DNA of 64,000 nt from Stratiolaelaps scimitus (taxonomy: Eukaryota > Arthropoda > Arachnida > Mesostigmata > Laelapidae). The stretch covers positions 4,898,001 to 4,962,000 of the forward strand of contig JABWDB010000016.1 in NCBI GenBank assembly GCA_019614645.1. Reading direction: 5' to 3'. A program made the translations under genes and the position numbers. The notes under the pieces were generated by a model. It saw nothing but the letters and a program-made list of their open reading frames with translations, was not told the origin of the DNA and searched no databases. This document shows positions 13,288-24,512 of the stretch, piece after piece (the first letter of the stretch is position 1; the number at the start of each line of letters is the position of its first letter).

Positions 13288-13584
13288 GTGTTGTTTCGAT
13301 TTGAAAGAATTAAAAATTCTGCCCGCGTTGATTCTGCTCGCATCTGTTTGCCGGAAAAATGTCCACTGGTGTGAGCGATACGACCAAGTGGCGTCACCGG
13401 TTTAGCGGCGTAGCGACACCGTAACGTTGTTGTGTGCGTTCCAGATGAAAGTCCAGTGAAGTCAGATGACTACGGTGATATTAGCGCAGCGACGTCGATA
13501 AATTTGAGGTGGTTCGGTCAACATCATGGTTGGCATGAAGGCAGAAAGGAGTCTTCGCTAGGACGGCCACCTTGGTTCAAACAC

Positions 13585-13741
13585 TGTCAGCGCGGTGGCT
13601 TGGACAGTGGCTAAGAGGTGTCTGGCTGTATAAGGCCGGAGGCCGCAGGTTCGAGTGCCGTGTCGTGGTGAGGAGTTATAGGAGAACCTAAAAATGAATT
13701 GTAAAAATTGTAGTTCCTTTGGCCAATAAACCTTTACCTGT
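13585..13741 (+). mobile_element. tRNA-derived SINE copy (degenerate)
   Basis: The B-box-like stretch GCAGGTTCGAGTGCC lies at 13646-13660, with an A-box-like GTGGCTAAGAGG about 40 bases upstream, as in a tRNA-type RNA polymerase III promoter. The element ends in an A/T-rich segment with AGTTCCTTTGGCCAATAAA. A similar tail occurs near 16882 and 24605. It has no tRNA cloverleaf and so is not a tRNA gene. Confidence 0.45.
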
Positions 13742-16700
13742 ATACTTGGTCGCTAGTGGAGGATGATGTGATCCAATAACATAAAAGCACTAAAACACGT
13801 TTCGTTCATCGTTATTATACCGTTTAATCGATCATAGTCTATGGACCGCCAAGGCAGGCGAAGGGAAGGAATAAGTCACACGAGTCATGGAGTAGTTAGA
13901 TATTATACTGCAGTGGCCTGTGCGCCTTGTTGCGATAATGACGACGACGATGGTGGCGAAGGTGACCGCTTAGGGGACTTATTTCTAAAGTTCTCTACGC
14001 AATAGTCCGTACAATGCAATACGTCCACGAACAACAGAAACGTCACTCATTGAATTCGATACTGTACGAGTGCTAGCGCGAAACAGCAACAGCGTCGCTT
14101 TTAAGGCGGTTTGCTTCTGGTCAGAGAGCTGAACTTTAGTTGAAAAGATTGCGCAACGTTTTTTTGCATTTCTCGCCCTCGGGCCGAGTCGAGCAAAGAG
14201 GTACTCCCTGAGCAGATATCAGATTTAGTTAACGAGTTCATCAGTTCGTCGAATCTAATATGTTCAGATGACGACTACAGTTCGATTTAAGTATTTCTCG
14301 TACATGCCATGTTCGGGTCAACTAGCCCTTCGGGAAATTGACTCGTTCAGGCTGAGGCATTTCCGCATCGGTGGCGAGCTGAATCAGCGACTGATCGACT
14401 AGTCAACGAGAAGATGAGAAACAACATCGATTCGGAGGGAAAATAGCCCAGTGGCAAAATGTTGTGGATAGACAGATGCCAGCCACTGCGCTCATATTGT
14501 ACTAAGCAGTAGGTTCTTCCCGATTCAGAGTTGATGTTTATATCGTTGTGGTCTCTGGCTAGGGGGGGCAACATTTCTCTGGAAGCGATTTTTGGGCCGA
14601 AACCCTGCCAAAGGTTGACGCTAGTCGAGAGTGTTCAGCTGATCTGCACCCACTGTATTCCACGGTGTTGAGTCGACTCTCCGAGATTGAGAGCGACTAT
14701 TTGTGTCGAACTCAACAGCAATGCGACAGGGGTTCCCCCTACGAAATCAGCCACAGGCAAGAAGTAAGACGGATCAGGTCCGGTTCGGTTCTATGAATGA
14801 ATGCTTATTTGAGCTTGCAGTTGATATCGGAGTTTTTTTAAATATATATATAATTCATAAAGCAACGAGAAGGAAACGCTGTTTGCAGGACTGTACACAG
14901 CCAGGATGTATGAGAGACAATCCTTTGGATGAGGGCCAAACTGGGGACGACTGTGAATAGGACCCCACTCTTACCCCCCACCGAAGCCCTCCACACTCGG
15001 TGTTATTGAACTTGTTAACACACCGCTCTTCACACACCGATGTCGGCTATTTTTTAATACTTCGAGAATTTATCTCTGTATTGTCGTGCTGCGCTACGCT
15101 ACTCTGTCAACTGGGTGAACCTGCTCTCCGCCACTCCCTGTTCGTAGTCTAATGAGTCTCTGACTTTCTAGTTGGCTCCTGGTCTTGAGAACAAGCCCCT
15201 CTGCCATGCATGCTCCTATCTTCCATGCTGCGGTCGATAAAATAACGAGGTACACAAAGTCTGCTATTGTGCCAGTCTATAGTGCCGTTACTGTGAGCAT
15301 ATACGATTACTATTATGACCTCTGCTGTCCGCCAACGGTATCGTGTGGCGGTTCTGTTCATTTGCTAATTCATCTACCCGGTCCTTCAGTGAAATATGAT
15401 TGCTAGCGACAAGCGGCGCGTGGCGTTTCTCTCGATGAACTTCTCGGAATTGATGGCTATAATGATGTTTTATCCAAAGGTCTGTCGGAGGTTGGAAGTG
15501 TTTCACATTGCCTTTGTTAGATAGAGTCGTTGATGATTGACAATATTGACGGAATATAATTAACGGACGTTGCGGCGAACTATGTGAATACGTACCGCCA
15601 TGAAAATGTTTAACTAAATGTTCGCACACAGATTTTAAATGAGGCGAGAGCGACAACGTTTAGTGATTGAAGACAGATGGACGGGTGGAGAGACCCTATT
15701 CATCTTGGCTGATTGGGGATCTTGATCGACTTGATACCGATATCAATGTATTAGAAACGAGCGCCCAGAAACATGCATATATAGATAGATAAATAGAGGT
15801 CGAGCTCGGTGGCGTGATGCATTCGTGTGCGCCTCAGGATCGGAGAGAAAGCTGGCTGAGCTTGCTAATATCTGTAACGACAAATATGAACAATTCGTTA
15901 GTATGTACAGATCATCGTTTGGCTAGTACTGCGCGCGTTTTAAGTTATCACTAACGTAACAGGAGATGTCGGGATTATATTGATCATATGATATTGTTAT
16001 GAAATAATTATTTCCTTCTACAACAATTGCACGACAGACAGGCGATATCGTTATATCGTCTATATCCGCCTAACCCTCTCTTGTATTGTGGCACATTTCA
16101 GATTCGTGCTGATAACGCAACTTAAGCTGCTCCGAAGGGTTGAGGTGAAACCCCAAACAAGCCCGGGATTCTTAGTGGGATTCCACGTGTGCCTCTCTTA
16201 TCAGAACCTTATCAATCTACGCCAAGTGCACCTGTAGGTAAGCATGACCACCTATACGAAGCTACCGTTAGTTTCTGTTTGGTCTATGCGGTACGGATAA
16301 AAACACGCTATATACGAGGGCTCAAAGACGTATTGCAGACACCGTTACTTTTACTAGAGATATATAGATTGGATGGCCACCAAGAACCCCTTTCATACAG
16401 CCTAAGGTCGATCGTCATGCCAAGGTGACGTTCTTCGGCCAAATCCAATGCCTAGGCTGGTATTACAGATCGTATAGATTGTGATAAGGCTAACCCGGCG
16501 CCCGTTGGTTGAAGAGGTTTGATTAGATAGACACCGCCGCCGCCGCCCGCGACCCCAGCCAATTTCGTTCTCCCACTCGTTACACAATCGACCGTATTTA
16601 ACGCAGCGTGAATACGATAAGACGATCGTGCGGCACAAATGAAACGGACTAAAATCACGTTGACACGCTCCACATAAGATGGAGATATAATATATGAGGG

Positions 16701-17418
16701 CCATTCTTGTTTGCAGTGCTAGAATAATGACACTAATTATATCAGCTGCTCCACGTGGAGTGCTGGTTTAAATTGAGAGATTGTAGTATGCGTTGTCTCG
16801 TGGCTGAAATCATCAGTGGAAATTGCAGGGTGTTGATCGAACAAAATATATCGGCGCGACCATGTTTTCGGCTGTAAAACTCCAGTTCCTTTAATAAACC
16901 AATAGTCAAACATTTACCTCAAGCTTTACCAAGAGCAACTACAAGTCAGAAGTTCGGTAGTTAAATTACCAAGGGTTGCGCCTGCTCTATGTCATCATAC
17001 ATTATTGGTACAAGCGTATCTATTGGACCGCTGTGATACATACCCGCATGGCACAATCAGTTCAACCTGATGGGGACCGAGATGGCGACAGATAACACCA
17101 TCAACGAGAGTTACGGAAAGCAATAATCTCTGGGCCCAAGGAGCTCCTGTCCAAGGAGCCTGCGTGATCGCCTTCCCTGAACAATGTGGACCACGAATGT
17201 CGTAGTCATAGCCGTGGTGTTCCATGTTCTATGCTATGATATCATATACTTATATATGTTTTATACAAGATACTTAACCAAGGTCGTCAATAAAATAACA
17301 GATTTTTATAAAATAACAATAATAATTCATTTAAATCGACATACACCAGGAGGAAGCAAGCCGACACTTTGACGAATCTAACTGTACATTACGTTTAATC
17401 CTTTCACTCCATGGGCAG
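13742..17418. other. non-coding stretch upstream of the transporter
   Basis: No gene is supported. Minus-strand frames at 14347-14574 (75 codons, with ATG) and 15288-15656 (122 codons, no ATG) look coding-like but are within chance length. A tail like that of the SINE at 13585 lies at about 16872-16905. The stretch ends in an acceptor-like pyrimidine run and CAG at 17418. Confidence 0.45.
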
Positions 17419-17439
17419 GTCAACCGAGTATACAAATAC

Positions 17440-19239
17440 ATGATGAATAATGACGACAGTACGACGTCGTATCGTCCTGAGACGGAGACACTTCTCAACC
17501 GTGGCGCGGGGCCCGGTACGGCTCCGACCCCCGTAAAACTTGCACCTGGATGGGAGTCTCGGCACCCAAACACCGATCTCGTTGCCGCCTTGAACAAAGA
17601 TGATTTGGGAGAGGATAATCCTCCACCGGATCGCTTAAATATCCTATTTGTAATTATGCTTATTCACGGCATTGGCACACTAATGCCGTGGAACATGTTC
17701 ATCACTGCCAAGGAGTACTTCACCAACGTGAAGCTGAACACCAGTTTGATCGAGGACACGAACTCGACCGAATATCGAACTCTGTACGAATACAAGGAGA
17801 ACTTCATGGGTTACGTGATTGTCTCGTCGCAGATGCCCAACCTACTCTGCAACCTCATGAACCTGTTTGTGCAGTTCGGAGCCAGAAGTCTAGGGCCGCG
17901 AATTGCTGGCTCGATTCTAATCGAGACGGTTCTATTTGTTGTCACCGTTGTTCTCGCAATGGTCGATTCGTCAGGATGGCCCAACACCTTCTTCTTCATC
18001 ACCATCGCGAGCATTGTACGTGCTAATCAATTATTACCTACGATAACAACATACATAGCTAACACAATCTTAAGGAACTAACGCCATAGATTCTACTCAT
18101 GAGGCAATGTCATCGCCTTCCTCGAGATGACGGTGACGACCTCGGCCTGTCCCAGATTGCATCACTCATTATTCTATATACATTATTCTAAAATAACAGC
18201 ATGCATCTAGAAATATTTTAATAAACTCATATATTCTACCCAAATCGTTATATATATACATATATATGAATGCATTCCTCGTACGATTTATTCTACGAGA
18301 CACACTCCAGCCAATGATACGTCCATCTGAGTTTTAATTGCGACTAATATTGTTCTTGTTTGCTGACGATCGGTGCCGATTCGACAGGTCCTCATGAGCG
18401 CCTGCGGGGGCATCTACCAGAACAGCATCTTCGGTCTCGCCGCCAAACTCCCGGGCAAGTACACTGGTGCAATCGTTCTCGGGACGAATATCAGTGGAAC
18501 GATGACCTCGGCGATGAGTATCCTGTCAACGTTCGCCTCGCCGAGCGACAAGACGGCGGCAATCTACTATTTCATATCAGCGCTATTCGTCCTCCTGCTC
18601 TGCCTTGACACGTACTTTGCCCTGCCACTCCTCAGGATCTATCGGCACTATCAGAAGAAATCAAGTCAGGAGGAGGGCGCAGGCGGCCGTCCGTCATATT
18701 TCGTCATATTCAAACAGTGCGGATTCAACTGCTTTAACGTATTTCTGTGCTTCTTCGCGACGCTGGCATGCTTTCCCGCCATCACTGCTGACATCGTTGC
18801 GGTCGACGAGAATTTCCCTGTTCGGGAGAAGTACTTTGTGAAGGTGTTCTGCTTTCTGTTCTTTAACATGTTTGCCATGATCGGCAACGTATTCCCGATG
18901 TGGTTCAAATTCCCGCGATCGTCCCGAATGACGCTGATACCGGTGCTCATACGATTCGTATTTATTCCATTCTTCCTGCTGTGCAATTTCCGTCCAAAGG
19001 ACCGCCTGTATGATTCGTACTTTGACGACTACTTTTATATTGGCGGCATGGTCTTGTTCGCCCTCTCGCATGGCTACTACTCGTCGCTGACGATGATGTA
19101 CGCGACGAACGGCGTTCACCCGAAGCACACCGGGATCGCCGGCATGATGGCGGCCTTCTTTCTTGTCCTCGGCATATTCCTTGGGGGCAATTGCATCTTT
19201 TTCGTCAACAGCTTCCTGGTCGGACCACCACGGATATAG
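17440..19239 (+). CDS. equilibrative nucleoside transporter (SLC29/ENT family)
   Basis: Facilitative carrier for nucleosides, and possibly nucleobases, in the plasma membrane or an organelle membrane. Two exons, 17440-18015 and 18388-19239, join in phase 0 to give 475 residues, close to the usual 450-480 of the family. The soluble N-terminus (1-65) precedes TM1 (about 66-88), which carries the family signature IHGIGTLMPWNMFITAKEYF. Further helices lie at about 122-146 and 153-175, and the helix at 183-205 spans the exon junction. The segment CGGIYQNSIFGLAAKLPGKY (198-217) matches the conserved ENT stretch after TM4. A hydrophilic loop (283-293) separates the two halves, and the C-terminal half ends in hydrophobic helices, with TGIAGMMAAFF at 440-450. 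The usual FDxxGR motif reads FAMIGN (353-358), lacking the Asp and Arg. ATG 17440 is followed by a second ATG. The frame is open upstream to an acceptor CAG at 17418, so a 5' exon is expected and a longer N-terminus is possible. Confidence 0.93.
18016..18387 (+). other. intron of the nucleoside transporter gene
   Basis: The 372-base intron has donor ATT/GTACGT at 18016 and acceptor TTCGACAG at 18387. It is phase 0 and falls inside a transmembrane helix. Reading through it meets a stop at 18079-18081. It contains a short TATA/CATA tract near 18250. The splice restores the family sequence exactly. Confidence 0.88.
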
Positions 19240-20295
19240 GTGGCCGAGTTTGGCTCTAGCTGAACAACGAAGCAACGTGAGCGAGATAGCTAGAACAACA
19301 GTGATTCTCGTTCGCTTGCTCGCTGGAAGAGTTACCTTGCTTAGCGGGCGTTAACTATTGTCAACTACCATGTCCCCCTATTACTGTAGAATGTAGCTAG
19401 ATGAAGTCACTGGAGCATCTGGAAGAAATATCCCACTCACATCATTACGATCAGACAACGTTGAACGATGTTTAGTAATGAGCAGGTTTAAGAAGAGAGC
19501 CAGGCGATGAGGCCGTCGACGCCAATACACCTACCACAGGCTAGCTACACTAGAAAACTAATTGGATGCTATTTTTTCAAACGTTTTCATTAGAATCGGC
19601 GTCGTTACGAAACCTACATAACGCACTGAGTAGCTAAACCGAAACAGGAAAAAAGCAACGCATCAAACCAAACAGACAGCGAGACAAACGAGGCTTGAGT
19701 AAGCATACAATCCACCCAAAAGCATTGTCATTGTTATGCAGAGATCGGTCGCCGCTGGACAGACATGAGGGAGAATCTTGCAAGATAATTATCTGCTTGT
19801 GTTCAATAGGTGGGGAACTGGGAAATTGCGGCGGTGGCTGATGTTTACCCCTGCGCGAAGCACGTACCTTAATTTGACTCTACAGATCAAATAATGGATA
19901 CGCCACAGCGGATAGGTATATCGAGATAGAAATGTGGTATCTAATCTATACAAGAGAAAATAGGTATGATTGATCTAGGCCTGGTCACACCGCGATCACT
20001 CGTTTGTACGGAAGCACCCCCCTAAGCATTAACTGTTCGGATTCAACTTACGTTCGAGCTGTTCATTCCAGTCGGATGTCGTCGTTCATAATTTTCCGTG
20101 AACTCTCTCTCTCTCTCGTATATTCGAGTGTTTCCAGCTGCTGTTGAACTCGAAGGTGTTTTGTGGCCCCTGTCACTCGTTTCGAGCCAATTAATGATTT
20201 CGAATGGGTTGAATCCCACCGTTATTGAGGGGTTGCCACTGGACTATGGACGCCCCACGGGAGTGCGTCAAGAATAAATACAGCGGGCCAACGAA
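19240..20295 (+). other. probable 3' untranslated region and poly(A) signal
   Basis: No coding frame follows the transporter stop codon. The first good AATAAA after the stop is at 20273-20278, giving a 3' untranslated region of about 1.05 kb. A CT tract lies at 20104-20117. The cleavage site is inferred, not seen. Confidence 0.4.
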
Positions 20296-21615
20296 CATCG
20301 ATGAGCGATGATATATACATATATATATATATATCGCCTGAGTGTCTAGGGAAGCTAATATAACTACCACCATGAGTGCCATCGTCATGACAGTCATTAT
20401 TGTCTAATATAATAGCGGGTTTCCATGTGTGTACCTGTTCTAGCCACGATCCGCCTCCAGCTAACGGCATCACAAGTACGAATCGTCAACTAACTCATGT
20501 CTGGTTAAAATAGCTAGACGTCGCCCACGGCGGGGCTAATCGTTCTTCGATAATAATTAATAACGGTCTAAATGTGTGTGTGTGTGTTATTTAATGACGA
20601 TGTTCAATTTACCTCAGATTACCTGGTAATAAGCATTTAGCAAGGATGTACTGTACTTTGCACTGACCTGAACCGCGGTGGTACTTCGGGCTGTCAATAC
20701 AGCAATACTTGGTTCTCAGACACGTGGCTTTGCTAAAAGCGGGCGTATTTTTGCAAGTTTACATTACGTTGACTCATAAATAGCTCGATACCATTTTTAC
20801 ACTAATTATTATGCAATCCTTCTTACTACTCAAAATGAGGTACGCGAATTCTCATTAACAAAAAATGAAATACTGTATAAAATGCTACATGCAACACGTT
20901 TACGAGCCACTATCGTTGACTCACACTAGTTTTCCGACAGGAATTTTTTTAAACAACTTGGAAATATACTTTTTATCTTCATTATACAAACAAACACGTA
21001 GCAAAAAGTGTATTTGAAACTTTTTTCCTTCCCATCTATGAATCAGTCGGGTAGACGAAACGAAAACTATTACCGACACCATGCGACTAGGCTAGTGATC
21101 ATTGAAATCGAAAATGACTCCCAGGCAAGGCTGTGACGATGCGAGAGAGATGCATCCCTCGCAGTGAAGAGCTATGATTAGTATTTTACGAATGCTGATA
21201 ATTGCGAATATCGCAGCTACTTGCGCTGCTAGATGCCGGCTATAAGCATCATGCAATAATCCGAGGTGCACGGAACAGGTGGTAGTCAGCTCGAACATCA
21301 AGAAAAGCGGATCACCCTAATTACGCAGATAGTTAACGGTGCAAGACATGATGCCGTGCAGTAAATGCAGGAAACTCACGTTTCAACGCAAGCTTTAACA
21401 CACTGGCACGTGAGGCAACGGTGTCAATGAGTGACTATTGATTGACGTCTGCGCTGATGCGAGGGTATCGAGATGCGATGAGATTCAAATGTCAAAGTTT
21501 CATAATCGTTTGCTTAGGTCAGATGTGTGTGCTGAATGAAATGAGCGTTCGGTGAAATTGTGGCGAGTGAAAGCTGCATAGAAACGACTGTACTTAAAAG
21601 CACACTCAAACAAGT

Positions 21616-21617
<2 letters not shown>

Positions 21618-21681
<64 letters not shown>
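21618..21681. repeat. long (TA)n microsatellite
   Basis: About 64 bases of TA with a single C interruption at 21657. It is the longest simple repeat in the window. Confidence 0.95.
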
Positions 21682-24017
21682 TACATATTAACAGTATGAT
21701 GTGAGTCAAGAAGAGGTACACGAGAAGCTGAACAATTATTGTGGAGAGCGTATACTAATGGCGTGGTACAGCATAATATTGATAAATGAGTGTGTGTGTG
21801 AAAATATATATTTTCGGTCGTTACATCCGAACGGCGTATGTTGGCGTGCTAATAAATGTTAATTGATTCTCCACTGGACTCTCATCGACTATATAGACAG
21901 ATAGATGACCAGCGCTATCTTCGGGTTTTGGGGGGGAAGTACTCGGAATTTTGAATCTCCTCCGCTTCGAATAACTTTTCATGGGAAACCTTGTGCTTTT
22001 AGGTTAGATGTACCCTATATATGCAGATCGATGTCGTACAGCAAATTATTAACTAGGAATATAGATATCCGGGGGCTTTTGAAACCTTTGTAACATTTGT
22101 AACTTTTAAATTCGTCCCAATCATACACGACTTTGCGGCAACGATTTCTCTACATGGCATATAGTAAGTAGAACTTTGGACTATATGCTTATCTGAGCTT
22201 GACATCCTCTCCCCTCAGTGTTGTGTTTTGAGAGCAGATTGGAGACAAGTTTGTCCTCTAAATTGTTTCATCTACCCCGTGCAACTATACAGGGATTGAG
22301 TTTGAGGAGGAAACAACGAGTAAAAACAACCATTAGAGGGTGGACAGTTCCTCTCGAAGTTCTGGATAGTTGCCCTGGAAGCTCCCGCGAAAAAAATTAG
22401 TAAGAAGAGCCATTGGACACTGGGCGGTTCGAGATCCACGTGAGACAAAAAAAATCACCCTGCTGATCGCCTGCACTGTCGACATGACGACATGTTTAGG
22501 ACTCACTGGCACAGACGAATGGCCTATGAAATAGCCATCTAGAAATAAAGGCTAGCGTCAATGGCTTGACCATTTAAAGGGAATCAAACGGCTGATATTT
22601 TTTCCTCTATGGCATAGTGAAAAAAGCGGGAGGACAACGAAGAACCTGTTTATCCGGCCCTGGCTGTTCAAAAAGCTGTCTGAAACCCCGGACTTCTTCT
22701 TCGAGGTCACATTCAGCCGACCAGGAGTTCAGACCAGTGTCTGTGGCAAGGAGAAACCCATGACGTTCAAAGCGGCGGGTCCCTTTTTCCCTTTTATTTT
22801 GACTTTTACATAAATTGCTTTGTTACTCTCTACGAGCGAAATACTGCTCCCAATTGCCATCTTTTTTTTGGACTAACGAAATTGTTACATTGGAACTCTT
22901 CGATATGTTTTTAGTTCTAGTCGCTATTCAGTAAAAGCATGAGCTAACGCTGTATAACCGAAAATCAGTGGATCAGCAACGAGACTCGAGCACCTTCCCG
23001 GAGCGCAGAAACAATTTCTCAACGATTAAATGGGTCCAACAGTAACTGAATGATAAAACAGCCAAAGTGGCAAATATTATTGGGGACCAATTCTATACAC
23101 AAGAGATGCACGTGAACAATACGCAATATAAGTGTTCTTTAGCTACAGGACGTCAGGTTGTATTGTTGCTATTTTTGAAGCCAGTTGTGCCATTTATAAT
23201 AATTATTATTATTAAAATGTATACAATATTTTACATAAGACTATTAACACAGCTATCGTCACTCGTGTCGCATAGCAACTATGTTGCTGCGGTTTATCCT
23301 ATTATAATTATTGTTATTGTTATAAACAGGCAAGCAGATGCCATTATAGTGATGAATGTCATTATCAACAGTAAAACGTAAGCGAAACTGCTCGGTTAGA
23401 CACACACAGCTTGCTATTTAGTGTAACACTCACTAACTTGTGGTTCATGTTGCGTCACTAATAATCTATAGAGGGTTGTGGAAAATATAACAGTTAAACT
23501 ATATATTATTCTAAATATTTCTTTAAAAAATGTCAAACATAATAAAACGAACACACAATAGCTATATTATAATATGGGAGAGTGTACTATAGCAAACGTC
23601 CAAGAGGCCACCCAAGCATAGGTATGACGCATTGACAGAGGCGAGATCGTACCCATCTATGAACTGTAATTACGTTTTGAGGCTAATTATGAAGAATTTA
23701 GAAAACGATTCAGCATAAAAAAGTAAACAGATGAGAAGGAAGACTCACAACACTGGCGGTGGTGTAAGACAACCACTAGGTTCGAGTGGCAGCTGCCATA
23801 TATAATGGCATATATTATACTAAGAGAGCGATATCGAGATTGAATTAGAGGATGAAGAGACAGAAGCAGATGCAAAGAGTAAAGACGAGGATGTTACAAG
23901 TTATTGTTTGTGCGTGTGTATGTGGGTGTGTCCAAAGATTACATGGTTGAGCGGCATATAGCGGGTACACAAGAAAGATTGAAAAAGTAAGAAATTATTT
24001 TACTTGAGAAAATAAAG

Positions 24018-24021
<4 letters not shown>

Positions 24022-24051
<30 letters not shown>
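24022..24051. repeat. (TA)n microsatellite
   Basis: About 15 TA units. Confidence 0.95.
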
Positions 24052-24052
<1 letters not shown>

Positions 24053-24384
24053 CACGTACACTATAAATACACGCATGTAAGGGAACAAACCTTGGCCTGT
24101 TTTCCTTAAATTGTAGTAACTCTTCTATGCATAGGTAAATGGAGATTGTTAGGTACATAGACAAAGCTATAACTAACGTCAAAGTGACTAATGCCGATTA
24201 ATGAATGATCGATCTAATCGTTTTTAGCCTAAACGAATCCACTGATTTCGAGTGGGTAGCGCCTTATATTTAGCTAGCATTCAGTTTTGTTCTCCTAGCG
24301 TTAGTTTCGTATCTGCATAGCCCAGCATAAGGTCGAACATTTCATGGAGTACCCATATAAGCCCCGACGCGAACAAACTTCCAC

Positions 24385-24512
24385 GGCAGCTTTATAAGCA
24401 AATGTGCAACGCTGTCTGGGAGTCGAACCGGTGCGCTCTCCTACGAGTCCTCCTCCGGCTGTAAAACAGACGCACATGAGTGCCTCACCAGGTACACCGG
24501 GGTCTCGACCCA
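24385..24512 (-). mobile_element. tRNA-derived SINE copy
   Basis: On the minus strand, CCTGGTGAGGCACTCATG (A-box region, 24476-24493) is followed by CCGGTTCGACTCCC (B box, about 24420-24431), then GTTGCACATTTGC and an AAAG-ending tail. The order and the GTTGCACATTTGC module match the copies at 27874-28059 and 48383-48591. After that module the sequence diverges, so the 3' end is uncertain. No target-site duplication was found. Confidence 0.55.

Larger units (their letters stand above)
20296..24384. other. non-coding stretch, microsatellites
   Basis: No gene is supported. It holds a (TA) tract near 20314-20334, a (GT) run near 20574-20587, a long (TA) tract at 21618-21681, ATT-type runs near 23197-23215 and 23301-23325, and a (TA) tract at 24022-24051. 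At about 22620-22806 a plus-strand frame weakly recalls a transposase N-terminus (see findings). Confidence 0.5.

Noticed and set aside
15288..15656. 122-codon minus-strand frame
   Set aside because: It has no ATG, no splice signals and chance-expected length, although its composition is fairly even.
24385..24512. Possible tRNA genes at SINE heads
   Set aside because: A and B boxes are present, but the acceptor and anticodon arms do not fold, and three copies continue into a shared non-tRNA tail.
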